From positions 62,001 through 126,000 of the forward strand of contig CAKOLH010000001.1 of the NCBI GenBank assembly GCA_934096105.1: a stretch of 64,000 bases of DNA, written 5' to 3'. The stretch comes from an uncultured Bacilli bacterium (GTDB lineage Bacteria > Bacillota_I > Bacilli_A > RF39 > UBA660). This document shows, piece by piece, positions 1-8,425 of this stretch. The notes below the pieces were generated by a model that did not search any database, was not told the DNA's origin, and saw only the letters and a list, made by a program, of their open reading frames with translations. The translations under genes and the position numbers were made by a program. How positions within the stretch are numbered: the first letter of the stretch is position 1; the number at the start of each line of letters is the position of its first letter.

Positions 1-1
1 T

Positions 2-2032
2 GTAATATATAAAATATTATCTTTAGATATTAAAGAATTAATTGTAAATGAACTTATTAATAAAGTATTATTATCTAAGATAAGAAGTTTAAAAATACCT
101 GTTACTATACAAAATGAATTATTAAATGATAAATATCAAAATATTTATCAAAATATTGGTGATGCGAGAATTGTTAATTCTATTAAGTTACTACTATATT
201 ATTTAGATGTATTACAAAAAAGAAATCTATCACACTTCCAAGAAGTTGTTATTAAAGAAAAAGAACAATACTTAGAGATGGATATTCATACAAAGAGAAA
301 TCTAGAACTTACAGAATGTCTAAGGACTAAAGAGAGAACTTATTCGTTACTTTGGCTATTAGATAATACAAAGACCGCAATGGGTAGTAGAAAACTTAAG
401 TATTTTATTGAAAATCCATTATTAGATATTAATAAGATTAATAAAAGATATGATATAGTTAGTAAGTTACTTGAAGAGTTTATTTTGGCAGAAGAACTTA
501 GAAATGATTTATATGAAGTGTATGACTTAGAAAGATTATGTGGTAAATTATCTTTTGGTTCTGCAAATGGTAAAGACTTATTACAATTAAAAGCTTCTTT
601 AAAAGTACTTCCTAGTATTAAGGAAAAACTAGAAAAAATAGGTTTTTATGAAAAGATTACTACAATGAGTGATCTATACGATTTATTAGAAAAGTCTATA
701 TATGAAGAACCTCCTAATACGATAAAAGAAGGATATTTAATTAAAGATGGATATTCTAGTGAACTTGATGAACTTAAAGATTTAAGTAGAGGTGGAAAAG
801 ACTTTATTAGTAGATTTGAAACTGAAGAGAGAGAAAGAACTGGTATTAAAGGTTTAAAAGTTGGTTTTAATAAAGTTTTTGGTTATTATATAGAGATTAG
901 TAAATCATATTTAAATATGGTTACTGATGATATGGGCTATATTAGAAAACAAACTTTGGCTAACTGTGAAAGATTTATTAATCCAATATTAAAAGAAAAA
1001 GAAGATTTAATATTATCTAGTGAAGATAGAATTATTAATTTGGAATATAATTTATTTATAGAAATTAGAGATAAATGTAAGGAATATATTCCAGAACTTC
1101 AGAGAACTGCTAAAGTAATTAGTGAAATAGATGTGCTTAGTTCTTTTGCTCTAGTTAGTGAAAAATATAATTATGTTAGACCTATGATTACTAATAGTAA
1201 TGAGATAAAAATACTTAATTCAAGACATCCAGTAGTAGAAAGAGTATTAAAAGGAGAAGAGTATGTACCTAATGATATAGTTATGGATAATAATACAGAT
1301 ATTCTTTTAATTACTGGTCCTAATATGGCAGGTAAATCTACTTATATGAGACAACTTGGTATTATTGCTATAATGGCCCAGATAGGATGCTTTGTACCTG
1401 CTGAAGAAGCAACACTTCCTATATTTGATAAGATATTTACACGTATTGGTGCTTCTGATGATTTAGTTAGTGGTGAGTCAACATTTATGGTAGAAATGAT
1501 GGAAGCTTCGAGAGCTATTAAGTATGCTACAAGAAACAGTTTAATACTTTTTGATGAATTAGGTAGAGGAACTGCTACTTTCGATGGTATGAGCCTAGCC
1601 CAAGCTATCTTAGAATATGTAGCTAATAAAATTAAATGTAAGACACTTTTCTCAACGCATTATCATGAACTTACTGATATGGAAAAGACTATTCCTAATT
1701 TAAAAAATAAACACGTTTCAGCAGTAGAAGAAGATGGTAATATTACTTTTTTACATAAAGTAAAAGATGGCTCTGTAGATAAGAGTTATGGTATTAATGT
1801 CGCTAAACTTGCAGGACTTCCTGATGAGGTAATAGATAGAGCAAGTGGCATACTAAATATATATGAAAATAAAGAAAAGAAAACAGATACTATTATACAA
1901 ACAACACTTCCACTTAATTTTGATGATAAAAAGAGTGAAGTAGAAGAAGATGTTAAAAATATTGATATTTTGAATATTACACCAATTGAAGCAATAAATA
2001 TATTAAGTAAACTTAAAGAAAAAGTTAAATAG
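2..2032 (+). CDS. mutS: DNA mismatch repair protein MutS (5' end outside window)
   Basis: MutS is the cytoplasmic ATPase clamp that recognises base mismatches and starts repair. The frame is open from base 2 with no start, so about 676 C-terminal residues are present and the mismatch-binding N-terminal domain lies upstream. The lever/core domain is followed by the ABC-type ATPase: Walker A GPNMAGKST at bases 1316-1342, then the DELGRGT Walker B/signature region at 1553-1573 and the TLFSTHYHEL switch region. The C-terminal tail is Lys/Glu-rich. MutL, often the next gene, is not here; a prepilin-like gene follows. Identification is by family motifs and is secure. Confidence 0.97.
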   Translation, partial: VIYKILSLDIKELIVNELINKVLLSKIRSLKIPVTIQNELLNDKYQNIYQNIGDARIVNSIKLLLYYLDVLQKRNLSHFQEVVIKEKEQYLEMDIHTKRNLELTECLRTKERTYSLLWLLDNTKTAMGSRKLKYFIENPLLDINKINKRYDIVSKLLEEFILAEELRNDLYEVYDLERLCGKLSFGSANGKDLLQLKASLKVLPSIKEKLEKIGFYEKITTMSDLYDLLEKSIYEEPPNTIKEGYLIKDGYSSELDELKDLSRGGKDFISRFETEERERTGIKGLKVGFNKVFGYYIEISKSYLNMVTDDMGYIRKQTLANCERFINPILKEKEDLILSSEDRIINLEYNLFIEIRDKCKEYIPELQRTAKVISEIDVLSSFALVSEKYNYVRPMITNSNEIKILNSRHPVVERVLKGEEYVPNDIVMDNNTDILLITGPNMAGKSTYMRQLGIIAIMAQIGCFVPAEEATLPIFDKIFTRIGASDDLVSGESTFMVEMMEASRAIKYATRNSLILFDELGRGTATFDGMSLAQAILEYVANKIKCKTLFSTHYHELTDMEKTIPNLKNKHVSAVEEDGNITFLHKVKDGSVDKSYGINVAKLAGLPDEVIDRASGILNIYENKEKKTDTIIQTTLPLNFDDKKSEVEEDVKNIDILNITPIEAINILSKLKEKVK

Positions 2033-2081
2033 ATATTGTATAATATTTAAAAATATTTTATACTATGGTTAGGTGAGATGA

Positions 2082-2480
2082 ATGAAAAAAATGAATAGAA
2101 AAGGATTTACTCTAATAGAGTTACTTGCAGTACTTGTAATACTTGTTGTTATTATGGCTATTGCTATACCAAGTGTTACTTCTTCAATTGAAAGAAGCAA
2201 AAATAAAGAAAAAACTATGAAGATTAAACTTATAGAATCTGAAGCAGAATTATATATTGATAGACATAGTGGCACTACGACTACAATTACAATTACTATT
2301 CCTACTTTGATTAAGAATGCAAAGAGTACACTTAAAGCAAGCGATATAACAGATCCTAATAATTCTAAGAGAACATTATGTGGAACTGTTACTTGTCAAA
2401 ATAAGACTTGTACCTTTGCTGAAGAAAAAGATATAAATACAAATAATGAAAGTACTTACTGTATTAAAATCACTTCATAG
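2082..2480 (+). CDS. Type IV prepilin-like protein (ComGC/PilA type N-terminus)
   Basis: This 132-residue protein has the class III prepilin signature near its N-terminus: short basic leader, cleavage motif KG^FTLIE, then a long hydrophobic helix (about residues 9-32) that serves as membrane anchor and assembly helix. The C-terminal part is polar and has four cysteines, possibly two disulfides. The start is supported by AGGTGAG at 2071-2077. In the family such proteins are processed by a PilD/ComC-type peptidase and polymerise into a (pseudo)pilus; a pilB-like ATPase and two further prepilin-like genes lie at 8.4-10.9 kb. Whether it serves DNA uptake or another pilus is unknown. Confidence 0.75.
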   Translation: MKKMNRKGFTLIELLAVLVILVVIMAIAIPSVTSSIERSKNKEKTMKIKLIESEAELYIDRHSGTTTTITITIPTLIKNAKSTLKASDITDPNNSKRTLCGTVTCQNKTCTFAEEKDINTNNESTYCIKITS

Positions 2481-2513
2481 TAAATAGATAGAAATGAGAA
2501 TGAGAATGATAAA

Positions 2514-3686
2514 ATGAAAATAATATTAATTAAATATGGTGAATTAACTACTAAAAAGGATAATAGAAAGTTATTTATAAATATTCTTTATAATAATATT
2601 AAGAGAGCATTAGAAAATTATAATGTTAAAATAATTAAAAATAGGGTAAGAATGTTTATTGAAACTGATGATAATATTGATGAAATAGTGGATATTCTTA
2701 AGAATATATTTGGTATTCATAGTATAGTTATAGCTACTAGAGTGAATACTAATATTGAAGAAATAGAAAAAGAAGTATTAAATATTGCAAAAGATACAAA
2801 ATTCAATACTTTTAAAGTAGAAACTGATAGAGCAGACAAGTCTTTTCCTATACCTAGTATGGATTTTAGTAGAAGGATTGGGGCTTTAATACTTAAAAAT
2901 ATTGATAATATTAAGGTTGATGTACATAATCCAGAATATTTATTAAAAATTGAAATAAGAGAGGATTATACATATATATATCATAAAGAAATAAGTGCTT
3001 CTGGTGGCTATCCTGTTGGAGTAGCTGGCAAAGGGCTTCTTATGTTATCAGGAGGAATTGATTCCCCAGTGGCAGCTTATTTGGCAATGAAGAGGGGAAT
3101 CAAGGTAGAATGTGTGTATTTTGAGTCTCCACCACATACTAGCATAATGGCTAAGAATAAGGTAAAAAAATTAGTAGAGCTTCTTACAAAATATGAACCT
3201 TCTATAACATTACATGTTATAAAATTTACTGATATTCAGGAAGCAATATATAAAAATATTGATCCTACATATATGATAACCATTATGCGTAGAATGATGT
3301 ATAGAATAAGTGAAAAACTAATGGAAAAGAATAACTTACTATGTCTTATTAATGGTGAGTCAGTAGGTCAAGTTGCAAGTCAAACTCTTACTAGTATGAG
3401 AGTAATTAATGCTGTTACTAATAAACCTGTTATTAGACCAGTAGCATGTTTAGATAAATTAGAAATTATTGATATATCTAAAAAAATTGGCACTTATGAA
3501 ACTTCTATTCTTCCGTATGAAGATTGCTGTACAATATTTTTACCTAAACATCCAGTTATTAATCCAGATATTGATAAAGCAGTTCTTTATGAGAAAAGTT
3601 TTGATTATGAAAGTTTAATTACTGCTGCGATAGAAAATGAAGAAGTTATTAAAATAAGTAATAAGAAAAAAGATTTTGATATTTAA
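2514..3686 (+). CDS. thiI: tRNA 4-thiouridine synthase ThiI
   Basis: ThiI adenylates U8 of tRNA and transfers sulfur to form 4-thiouridine, and can feed thiazole synthesis. The 390-residue protein has an N-terminal ferredoxin-like plus THUMP region (to about residue 165) and a PP-loop pyrophosphatase domain with SGGIDSPVA near residue 180. The C-terminal rhodanese domain of the enterobacterial enzyme is missing, as is usual in Gram-positives, where sulfur transfer uses another route. No iscS-type desulfurase gene is next to it. A hairpin with a T-rich tail follows, so it is probably the last gene of its unit. Confidence 0.95.
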   Translation: MKIILIKYGELTTKKDNRKLFINILYNNIKRALENYNVKIIKNRVRMFIETDDNIDEIVDILKNIFGIHSIVIATRVNTNIEEIEKEVLNIAKDTKFNTFKVETDRADKSFPIPSMDFSRRIGALILKNIDNIKVDVHNPEYLLKIEIREDYTYIYHKEISASGGYPVGVAGKGLLMLSGGIDSPVAAYLAMKRGIKVECVYFESPPHTSIMAKNKVKKLVELLTKYEPSITLHVIKFTDIQEAIYKNIDPTYMITIMRRMMYRISEKLMEKNNLLCLINGESVGQVASQTLTSMRVINAVTNKPVIRPVACLDKLEIIDISKKIGTYETSILPYEDCCTIFLPKHPVINPDIDKAVLYEKSFDYESLITAAIENEEVIKISNKKKDFDI

Positions 3687-3688
3687 GT

Positions 3689-3717
3689 AAGAGTAAAAAT
3701 ATAATTACTCTTATTTT
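3689..3717 (+). terminator. Rho-independent terminator after thiI
   Basis: AAGAGTAA (3689-3696) pairs perfectly with TTACTCTT (3705-3712) across an 8-base loop, followed by ATTTTG. The T-run is short, so strength is uncertain. Confidence 0.6.
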
Positions 3718-3767
3718 GCTAATATAGTTAATTTTTTATAGTAAAAATTACCATTAATTTAAATGTA

Positions 3768-3796
3768 TGAAATTGTTAATATTTCACAACCTATTA
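3768..3796 (+). promoter_or_regulatory. Possible sigma-G/F-type promoter of the SASP gene
   Basis: SASP genes are normally read by forespore sigma-G. Upstream of this one, TGAAAT (3768-3773) and CCTATTA (3790-3796) lie 16 bases apart. They only partly resemble the sigma-G -35 (TGAATA-like) and -10 (CATACTA-like) elements. No good vegetative promoter is seen. Weak support. Confidence 0.3.
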
Positions 3797-3814
3797 GTGT
3801 AGGAGGTGAAAATA

Positions 3815-4024
3815 ATGAGTAACAATACAAATAGTAAGATGGTAGTTCCAGGAGCTAAACAAGCTATCGAAAGAATGAAATATGAAATAGCTAACGAATT
3901 TGGTGTTAATTTAGGACCAGATACAACTTCAAGAGCTAATGGATCAGTTGGTGGAGAAATCACTAAGAGATTAGTTCAATTAGGACAAAACCAAATCAGT
4001 GGTTCAAATTACCAAGCTAAATAG
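3815..4024 (+). CDS. Alpha/beta-type small acid-soluble spore protein
   Basis: SASPs coat and protect spore DNA and are degraded at germination. The 69-residue product has the family signature: the germination-protease region [10 protein letters not shown] and the second conserved block [12 protein letters not shown]. The start is ATG 3815, correctly spaced from AGGAGGTG at 3801-3808; a GTG in the same frame at 3806 lies inside that ribosome binding site and is rejected. The gene stands alone between two terminators, as expected for a strong forespore-specific monocistronic message. With gerA and spoIIGA-sigE it is direct evidence for endospore formation. Confidence 0.96.
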   Translation: MSNNTNSKMVVPGAKQAIERMKYEIANEFGVNLGPDTTSRANGSVGGEITKRLVQLGQNQISGSNYQAK

Positions 4025-4044
4025 TTAATTTTAAGTATAAAAAA

Positions 4045-4079
4045 AGTCTCATGATATAGATGAGGCTTTTATTTTTTTA
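4045..4079 (+). terminator. Rho-independent terminator after the SASP gene
   Basis: AGTCTCAT (4045-4052) pairs with ATGAGGCT (4060-4067, one G-T), followed by TTTTATTTTTTT. It faces the terminator of the minus-strand small RNA candidate that ends near 4112. Confidence 0.85.
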
Positions 4080-4111
4080 TTGTTTATTCTTTTTGGTGTA
4101 AAGTTAGGATT

Positions 4112-4218
4112 AAAAAAATAAAAAGAGACTGACCCCCTAAGGAACAGTCTCCCAAAAAGAATAAAAAGGGGTTGGCTAGTGTGATACTAGCACCAATTCG
4201 CCTAATATCGAACTGGTG
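4112..4218 (-). ncRNA. Candidate small structured RNA with own promoter and terminator
   Basis: Read on the minus strand, a consensus promoter (TTGACA, 17 bp, TATTAT) is followed at the expected start by three hairpins. P1 pairs CACCAGTTCG with CGAATTGGTG (4218-4209/4200-4191, one mismatch). P2 pairs GCTAGT with ACTAGC (4191-4186/4180-4175). A terminator pairs GAGACTG with CAGTCTC (4151-4145/4131-4125) and ends in a T-run. The single-stranded ACCCC after P2 can pair with GGGGT in the terminator loop, giving a possible pseudoknot. There is no open frame with a ribosome binding site. The 320-base stretch between the SASP gene and the next CDS is explained by the SASP terminator plus this RNA. 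The family is not recognised; a sporulation RNA such as CsfG is one possibility I cannot test. Confidence 0.7.
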
Positions 4219-4224
4219 ATTAAT

Positions 4225-4253
4225 ATAATAAACGAAGTTGGGTATTTTGTCAA
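4225..4253 (-). promoter_or_regulatory. Sigma-A promoter of the minus-strand small RNA
   Basis: On the minus strand, TTGACA (4253-4248) and TATTAT (4230-4225) are separated by exactly 17 bp. The predicted start, about 4218, is the first base of the first hairpin. Confidence 0.75.
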
Positions 4254-4344
4254 CCCTAAAATTAAAAAAAATAAAAAAATATTTTAAATATTGTTATTAT
4301 TAAAAAAATATGGTATTATTTTATTAGAAATAGAGGAGTTAAAT

Positions 4345-4884
4345 ATGAAGAAAGCAAAATTAGTAGGAACAATATTTGGAGTTATTTTATTTATAGCATT
4401 GATTGCTGGCTTTACTTATGCATGGGTATCATGGCAGAGTGATGATATTAATATAAGTGGAACAGCAGATTGTTTTGACATTGATTATGGAATAAGTCAG
4501 CAAATAGGAAGTGCTAGTACAAAGGGAAGTCTAGAAATGGCTAGTTCTTATACTGAAGGATTATCCGCAAAAGTTAGTTTGGCTCTTAAATCTACTTGTA
4601 CTAATGTAGCTGGTACTGCGACACTTTATTTAAATACAAGTTCTGCAAGTTCTAATATTTTAAAGGGTGCCCTTAAATATATAGTTCTTAAAGATAGTGC
4701 CGTAGTTGGTACTGGAGTAATTAATACTAGTAAGAAAATTACTTTAGTAAGTGATATAGATGTCAGTAGTACAACACCAGTTACATATACTGTATATGTA
4801 TGGTTAGATGGTTCTATTGCAGATAATTCTTATGCTAATTTAAGTTATAATGGTTATATATCTGCTGAAGCTGTATCTAAATAG
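4345..4884 (+). CDS. Secreted TasA/SipW-substrate-like protein
   Basis: The 179-residue product begins with a Lys-rich leader, a hydrophobic helix (about residues 9-29) and the motif FTYAWVSW. This pattern is typical of proteins cut by SipW-type signal peptidases, such as TasA/camelysin biofilm or spore-surface proteins. The mature part is Ser/Thr/Asn-rich and beta-prone, with two cysteines. ATG 4345 follows AGAGGAG (4332-4338); an upstream in-frame start at 4291 has no ribosome binding site. No sipW gene is next to it. Fibre or surface-layer function is inferred from the signal type only. Confidence 0.6.
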   Translation: MKKAKLVGTIFGVILFIALIAGFTYAWVSWQSDDINISGTADCFDIDYGISQQIGSASTKGSLEMASSYTEGLSAKVSLALKSTCTNVAGTATLYLNTSSASSNILKGALKYIVLKDSAVVGTGVINTSKKITLVSDIDVSSTTPVTYTVYVWLDGSIADNSYANLSYNGYISAEAVSK

Positions 4885-4890
4885 AATTTG

Positions 4891-4972
4891 CTTATATATA
4901 GTAGATATGACTGATATATTGTTTTTAGACTTTAGGCTAAAAACAACACTTCAAGATTACAAGCTTGAAGTG
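4891..4972 (+). repeat. Two-hairpin dispersed repeat, copy A
   Basis: The AT-rich leader CTTATATATAGTAGATATG (4891-4909) precedes stem 1, TTGTTTTTAG/CTAAAAACAA (4919-4928/4937-4946, perfect 10 bp) with loop ACTTTAGG. It is followed directly by stem 2, CACTTCAAG/CTTGAAGTG (4947-4955/4964-4972, perfect 9 bp). A terminator hairpin lies 25 bases downstream. The same architecture with other stem sequences recurs seven more times in the window. Confidence 0.85.
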
Positions 4973-4996
4973 AATTAAAATATGATAAAATAAGAC

Positions 4997-5030
4997 AAAA
5001 AGCAATATAATACTTGCTTTTTTATTCTTT
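4997..5030 (+). terminator. Terminator-like hairpin downstream of repeat copy A
   Basis: AAAAAGCAA (4997-5005) pairs with TTGCTTTTT (5014-5022), followed by TTATTCTTTT. It ends transcription before the thioredoxin-like gene. A comparable hairpin follows repeat copy C. Confidence 0.65.
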
Positions 5031-5064
5031 TAAGTGTAAACTATTTATTAGGAGGAAGATTGTT

Positions 5065-5811
5065 ATGGCAAATCAAAGTTCAAAAAATAAAAATACAAAA
5101 AAAGTGAATAATAAAGGTGGTCAAAATAAAAATACTAATAAACAAAATGTAAAGAAAGAAGCAGTAAAAAAAGTAGATACTAAAGCAAGTGTTAAGAAGG
5201 ATACTGCTAAAAAAGTAGAAACTAAAAATACTGTACATGAAGAAGTTAAGATAAAAGAAATAGCTCCAAAGGTAGAAGAAAAAAAGATTGAAAAAGTAGT
5301 TAAAGAAAAGAAGAGTTTTTCTCTAACTTCAAAGCAAAAAGATTTAATATTAATTCTTTTAGTAGTAGTTCTTTTAGTAGTTGCACTATTTGTTACTATG
5401 AAAAAGACTCCTAAACTAGATATAGAATTACCAGTAGCTTTAGAGGGAGAAGCAGGATTTACAGAAATTACATATTCTGAGTATGAAGAAAAAATGAATA
5501 CTGAAGCTCCATTCTTAGTAGTAATAGTAAGAGATGGATGTGGCTACTGCGAAATGTATGAACCTATACTTAAAGAAGTAGCAGATGAATATAAACTTCC
5601 TATTTATTATATAAATATGACTAATTTAAATAATGATGAGTATACTGCTCTTGGAACATCTAATTCTTACTTAAAGAAGAACCAAGGTAAATGGGGAACT
5701 CCAACTACATTATTTATGTATGGTAGTACAGTAGTTGATTCTATACCTGGATATGTTGATAAAGATAAATTTGTTGACTTTGTAAAAGAAAACTTTAAAG
5801 TAGAGGTATAA
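5065..5811 (+). CDS. Membrane-anchored thioredoxin-like protein
   Basis: A 248-residue protein with three parts. A Lys/Asn/Gln-rich cytoplasmic segment of about 90 residues comes first, then one transmembrane helix (LILILLVVVLLVVALFVTM). Last is an extracytoplasmic thioredoxin fold with the active-site motif CGYC and the cis-proline motif GTPTT. It probably carries out thiol-disulfide exchange outside the membrane. The start is ATG 5065 after AGGAGG (5050-5055); the upstream in-frame start at 5014 lies within the preceding terminator. Four bases separate it from the PH-domain gene, suggesting co-transcription. A second such protein is at 26.6 kb. The long basic N-terminus is unusual and its role is unknown. 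Confidence 0.8.
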   Translation: MANQSSKNKNTKKVNNKGGQNKNTNKQNVKKEAVKKVDTKASVKKDTAKKVETKNTVHEEVKIKEIAPKVEEKKIEKVVKEKKSFSLTSKQKDLILILLVVVLLVVALFVTMKKTPKLDIELPVALEGEAGFTEITYSEYEEKMNTEAPFLVVIVRDGCGYCEMYEPILKEVADEYKLPIYYINMTNLNNDEYTALGTSNSYLKKNQGKWGTPTTLFMYGSTVVDSIPGYVDKDKFVDFVKENFKVEV

Positions 5812-5815
5812 AACA

Positions 5816-6268
5816 ATGAACCAAGATATATATTTAGGGGCTAAAGAGTTTAAAAGAAAATATCCTAAAACTATAGCATTTAGGTTAAAAGCTCATGCTA
5901 AAGTGGCTAGTAAATTTGTTGGTGATGATGAACAAGTAAAGTATGTATTTGTAGCTCAAAAGAACTTTAAAAGTTATGAAATATGTAATACTAATATAGT
6001 GGTGCTTACTGACAAAAGATTGATTGTGGCTACGAAGAGATTACTATTTGGATACTTTTATAGAGTAATTACACCAGATATGTTTAATGATTTAACTATT
6101 AAAACAAATATTATTTGGGGTAAAGTTATTATTGATACTATAAAAGAAAAAGTTATTCTTTCAAATATTGATCCTAATGCTCTACCTGAGATAGAGGAAA
6201 ATGTATCTAATGTTATGATGGAAGAAAAGAAAAAATATATACAAAGAGAAAGTGAAGTAAAAGAGTAA
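5816..6268 (+). CDS. Bacterial PH-domain (YokE-like) protein
   Basis: A 150-residue protein with no signal or membrane segment. The central stretch (about residues 45-130) has the strand pattern and the LTDKRLIVATKRL motif typical of bacterial pleckstrin-homology domains of the YokE type. These are generally uncharacterised and thought to bind membranes or protein partners. The C-terminus is helical and charged. The gene starts four bases after the thioredoxin-like gene and shares its transcript. The function is not known. Confidence 0.6.
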   Translation: MNQDIYLGAKEFKRKYPKTIAFRLKAHAKVASKFVGDDEQVKYVFVAQKNFKSYEICNTNIVVLTDKRLIVATKRLLFGYFYRVITPDMFNDLTIKTNIIWGKVIIDTIKEKVILSNIDPNALPEIEENVSNVMMEEKKKYIQRESEVKE

Positions 6269-6296
6269 GCTTTCTCTTTATTTTAAGGGTGGTACT

Positions 6297-6911
6297 ATGA
6301 AAATTGAAAAATATGAGTTTACTAAGAAGAATAATTATAATATTTATTTATCTAATGGTGAAATAATTACTTTGAATGAGAGAGTTATTACTAAGAATGA
6401 ACTTTTATTAAAGAAAGAGATTGATAAAGAGTTATATAGTAAGCTAATACATGATAATAATGTTTGTGAGGCTTTTGATACTGGTGTTAAATATATTACT
6501 ATTAGACTTAGAAGTATTAAGGAAATGAGAGATTATTTACTTAAGAAAGGATATTTATCTGATGTAGTTAATGAGGCTATTCAGAGTCTAATTAGTAATG
6601 GTTATTTAGATGACGATAGATTTACTAAGGCTTATATTAAGGATAAAATGACTTTTACTTCGAAAGGGGATTATAAGATTAGAATGGAACTTAGTAGTCT
6701 TGGTATAGATAATAGTATAATAGATAATAATATTTTAATGATAGATAATGATATGCTTATTAATAAAATGAAAAAAATTATTGATAAAGATATTAAGAGT
6801 AATAAGAAATATAATGGTAGTGAACTTAGAAATAAGATATATAATCATTTGATTAGTCAAGGTTATAGTAAAGAAAAGGTAATAAATGTTATTAATACTT
6901 ATAATTTCTAG
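6297..6911 (+). CDS. recX: Regulatory protein RecX
   Basis: RecX binds and restrains RecA filaments. The 204-residue product has the helical tandem-repeat architecture of the family: RLRSIKEMRDYLLKKGY followed by LISNGYLDDDRFTKAYIKD, with a third, weaker repeat near the C-terminus. ATG 6297 is preceded by GGGTGGT. recA is not in the window. The gene is flanked by a PH-domain gene and a lipoprotein gene, so neighbours add no functional information. Confidence 0.9.
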   Translation: MKIEKYEFTKKNNYNIYLSNGEIITLNERVITKNELLLKKEIDKELYSKLIHDNNVCEAFDTGVKYITIRLRSIKEMRDYLLKKGYLSDVVNEAIQSLISNGYLDDDRFTKAYIKDKMTFTSKGDYKIRMELSSLGIDNSIIDNNILMIDNDMLINKMKKIIDKDIKSNKKYNGSELRNKIYNHLISQGYSKEKVINVINTYNF

Positions 6912-6955
6912 TATAAAATGTTAATTATTAGTAAAAATATAAATGGAGGGATAAA

Positions 6956-7462
6956 ATGAAAAAAATAGTTTCTTTGTTTATATTTTTATTATTACTTGTG
7001 GGTTGTTCATTATCTAATAGTCCTACTTCAAAGGTTGAAGAACTTTTAAGTAAATATCAAACTTTGGATAGTGATATTAAGAGTGGTATTGATGATGTAT
7101 TAAAGGAAGAGAATCTTAATGATTCTCAGAAGGAAAGATACCGAAAGGTCATTGAAAAACAGTATAGAAATTTAGCTTATGAAGTTAAGGATGAAAGAAT
7201 AGATGGAGATATTGCCACTATTACGGTGGAGATTGAAGTTATTGATTATAAAAAACAAGTTAATGATACTAATAATTATTATCAAGGAAAGACTGATTAT
7301 ACAGTTGAAGACTATAACAATACTAAACTGGATAAGTTAGAGAAGGCTAAAGATAAGGTTAAATATACTATTGACTTTGAAGTGAAAAAAGATAGTAATG
7401 GTAATTGGAAATTATCTTCACTTAGTAATGATACTATTAAGAAAATACAGGGAATGTATTAA
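6956..7462 (+). CDS. Putative lipoprotein of unknown function
   Basis: The 168-residue product begins with a lipoprotein signal: basic start, hydrophobic core and lipobox LLVGC (Cys at about residue 17). The mature part is charged, mostly helical first, then a beta-rich C-terminal half resembling DUF4878/NTF2-like lipoproteins only in general pattern. ATG 6956 follows GGAGGG. No family could be named with confidence. Expected location is the outer face of the cytoplasmic membrane. Confidence 0.7.
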   Translation: MKKIVSLFIFLLLLVGCSLSNSPTSKVEELLSKYQTLDSDIKSGIDDVLKEENLNDSQKERYRKVIEKQYRNLAYEVKDERIDGDIATITVEIEVIDYKKQVNDTNNYYQGKTDYTVEDYNNTKLDKLEKAKDKVKYTIDFEVKKDSNGNWKLSSLSNDTIKKIQGMY

Positions 7463-7514
7463 TTAATAGTTTCTTTTTGTTTTAGAATATGATAAAATTA
7501 GTATGGTGATAGAC

Positions 7515-7769
7515 ATGAATAGAAATGAAGATTTGACTAGAGTCTTTGATAGAACTTGGAAGGCTAATCATAATAATGATGTTAAAGAAGCAAGGGCTAA
7601 AGAAAAGAAATTTTGGAATAAGATGTTTAATGTTAAGGAAAGTAATACCTCTAGTAGAGGGGTTATAACTCCTGGTGAACAAGTGGGTAATCTGCAGAGA
7701 AATATGAATAGTGCTGCTGATTTTCAGAAAAGAAATAATATTAATAATATAGTAAAGAAGTGGAAGTAA
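7515..7769 (+). CDS. Small conserved-looking protein upstream of rnhB
   Basis: An 84-residue, Asn- and Lys-rich soluble protein with no recognisable domain. It is placed as real because ATG 7515 has the GGTGAT ribosome binding site used throughout this genome (7506 region), and because its TAA overlaps the rnhB start codon (TAATG), implying translational coupling. An earlier in-frame start at 7503 has no such site. The function is unknown. Confidence 0.65.
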   Translation: MNRNEDLTRVFDRTWKANHNNDVKEARAKEKKFWNKMFNVKESNTSSRGVITPGEQVGNLQRNMNSAADFQKRNNINNIVKKWK

Positions 7770-8410
7770 TGGTAGATTTATATAAATATGAAAATGAATT
7801 ATATGATAAAGGATTAAATTTTATTGGGGGAGTAGATGAGGTCGGAAGAGGACCACTGATTGGTAGCGTGGTAGCGGCCTGTGTTGTGCTTCCACGTGAT
7901 TTTGTACTTGAGGGACTTACGGATTCAAAGAAATTATCTGAGAAGAAGAGAGATGAATTTTATAAAGTTATTGAGGATAAAGCTATTGCTATTGGTATTG
8001 GGATTGTAGATGAAAAAAAGATAGATGAAGTTAATATTTATGAGGCTACTAAAATAGCAATGAAAGAGGCTATTAAAAATACGGGCATTAAACTTGATCA
8101 TGTACTTATTGATGCAATGCCTCTTGATATTGATGTAGCTACGACAAGTATTATTAAGGGAGATGCTAAATCTATTTCAATAGCAGCGGCTTCAGTAATT
8201 GCAAAGGTTACTAGGGATAAGATGATGTATGATCTTGATAAGATTTATCCTATGTATGATTTGGCTCATAATAAGGGTTATGGTACAAAGAAACATATTG
8301 AGGCTATTAAGAAGCATGGTATTACTAAATATCATAGATTAAGTTATAAACCTGTTTCTGATTATAAGGATAAAGTTAATGATATAGAAAAAGAATTATC
8401 TGTGAGTTAG
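7769..8410 (+). CDS. rnhB: Ribonuclease HII
   Basis: RNase HII removes ribonucleotides and RNA primers from RNA-DNA hybrids. The 213-residue protein carries the catalytic D-E pair in GVDEVGRGPL, the DSKKLSEKKR motif, and the later acidic site within VLIDAMPL, followed by ASVIAKVTRD. ATG 7769 overlaps the stop of the preceding small gene; a GTG at 7760 in the same frame would add three residues and lacks support. A perfect terminator hairpin overlaps its stop codon. Confidence 0.95.
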   Translation: MVDLYKYENELYDKGLNFIGGVDEVGRGPLIGSVVAACVVLPRDFVLEGLTDSKKLSEKKRDEFYKVIEDKAIAIGIGIVDEKKIDEVNIYEATKIAMKEAIKNTGIKLDHVLIDAMPLDIDVATTSIIKGDAKSISIAAASVIAKVTRDKMMYDLDKIYPMYDLAHNKGYGTKKHIEAIKKHGITKYHRLSYKPVSDYKDKVNDIEKELSVS

Positions 8411-8425
8411 ATAATTCTTTATTTT
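8391..8425. terminator. Bidirectional terminator between rnhB and the pilB-like gene
   Basis: GAATTATCT (8393-8401) and AGATAATTC (8409-8417) form a perfect 9-bp stem that contains the rnhB stop codon, followed by TTTATTTT on the plus strand. The minus-strand ATPase gene ends at 8419, so the hairpin can serve both. Confidence 0.8.
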
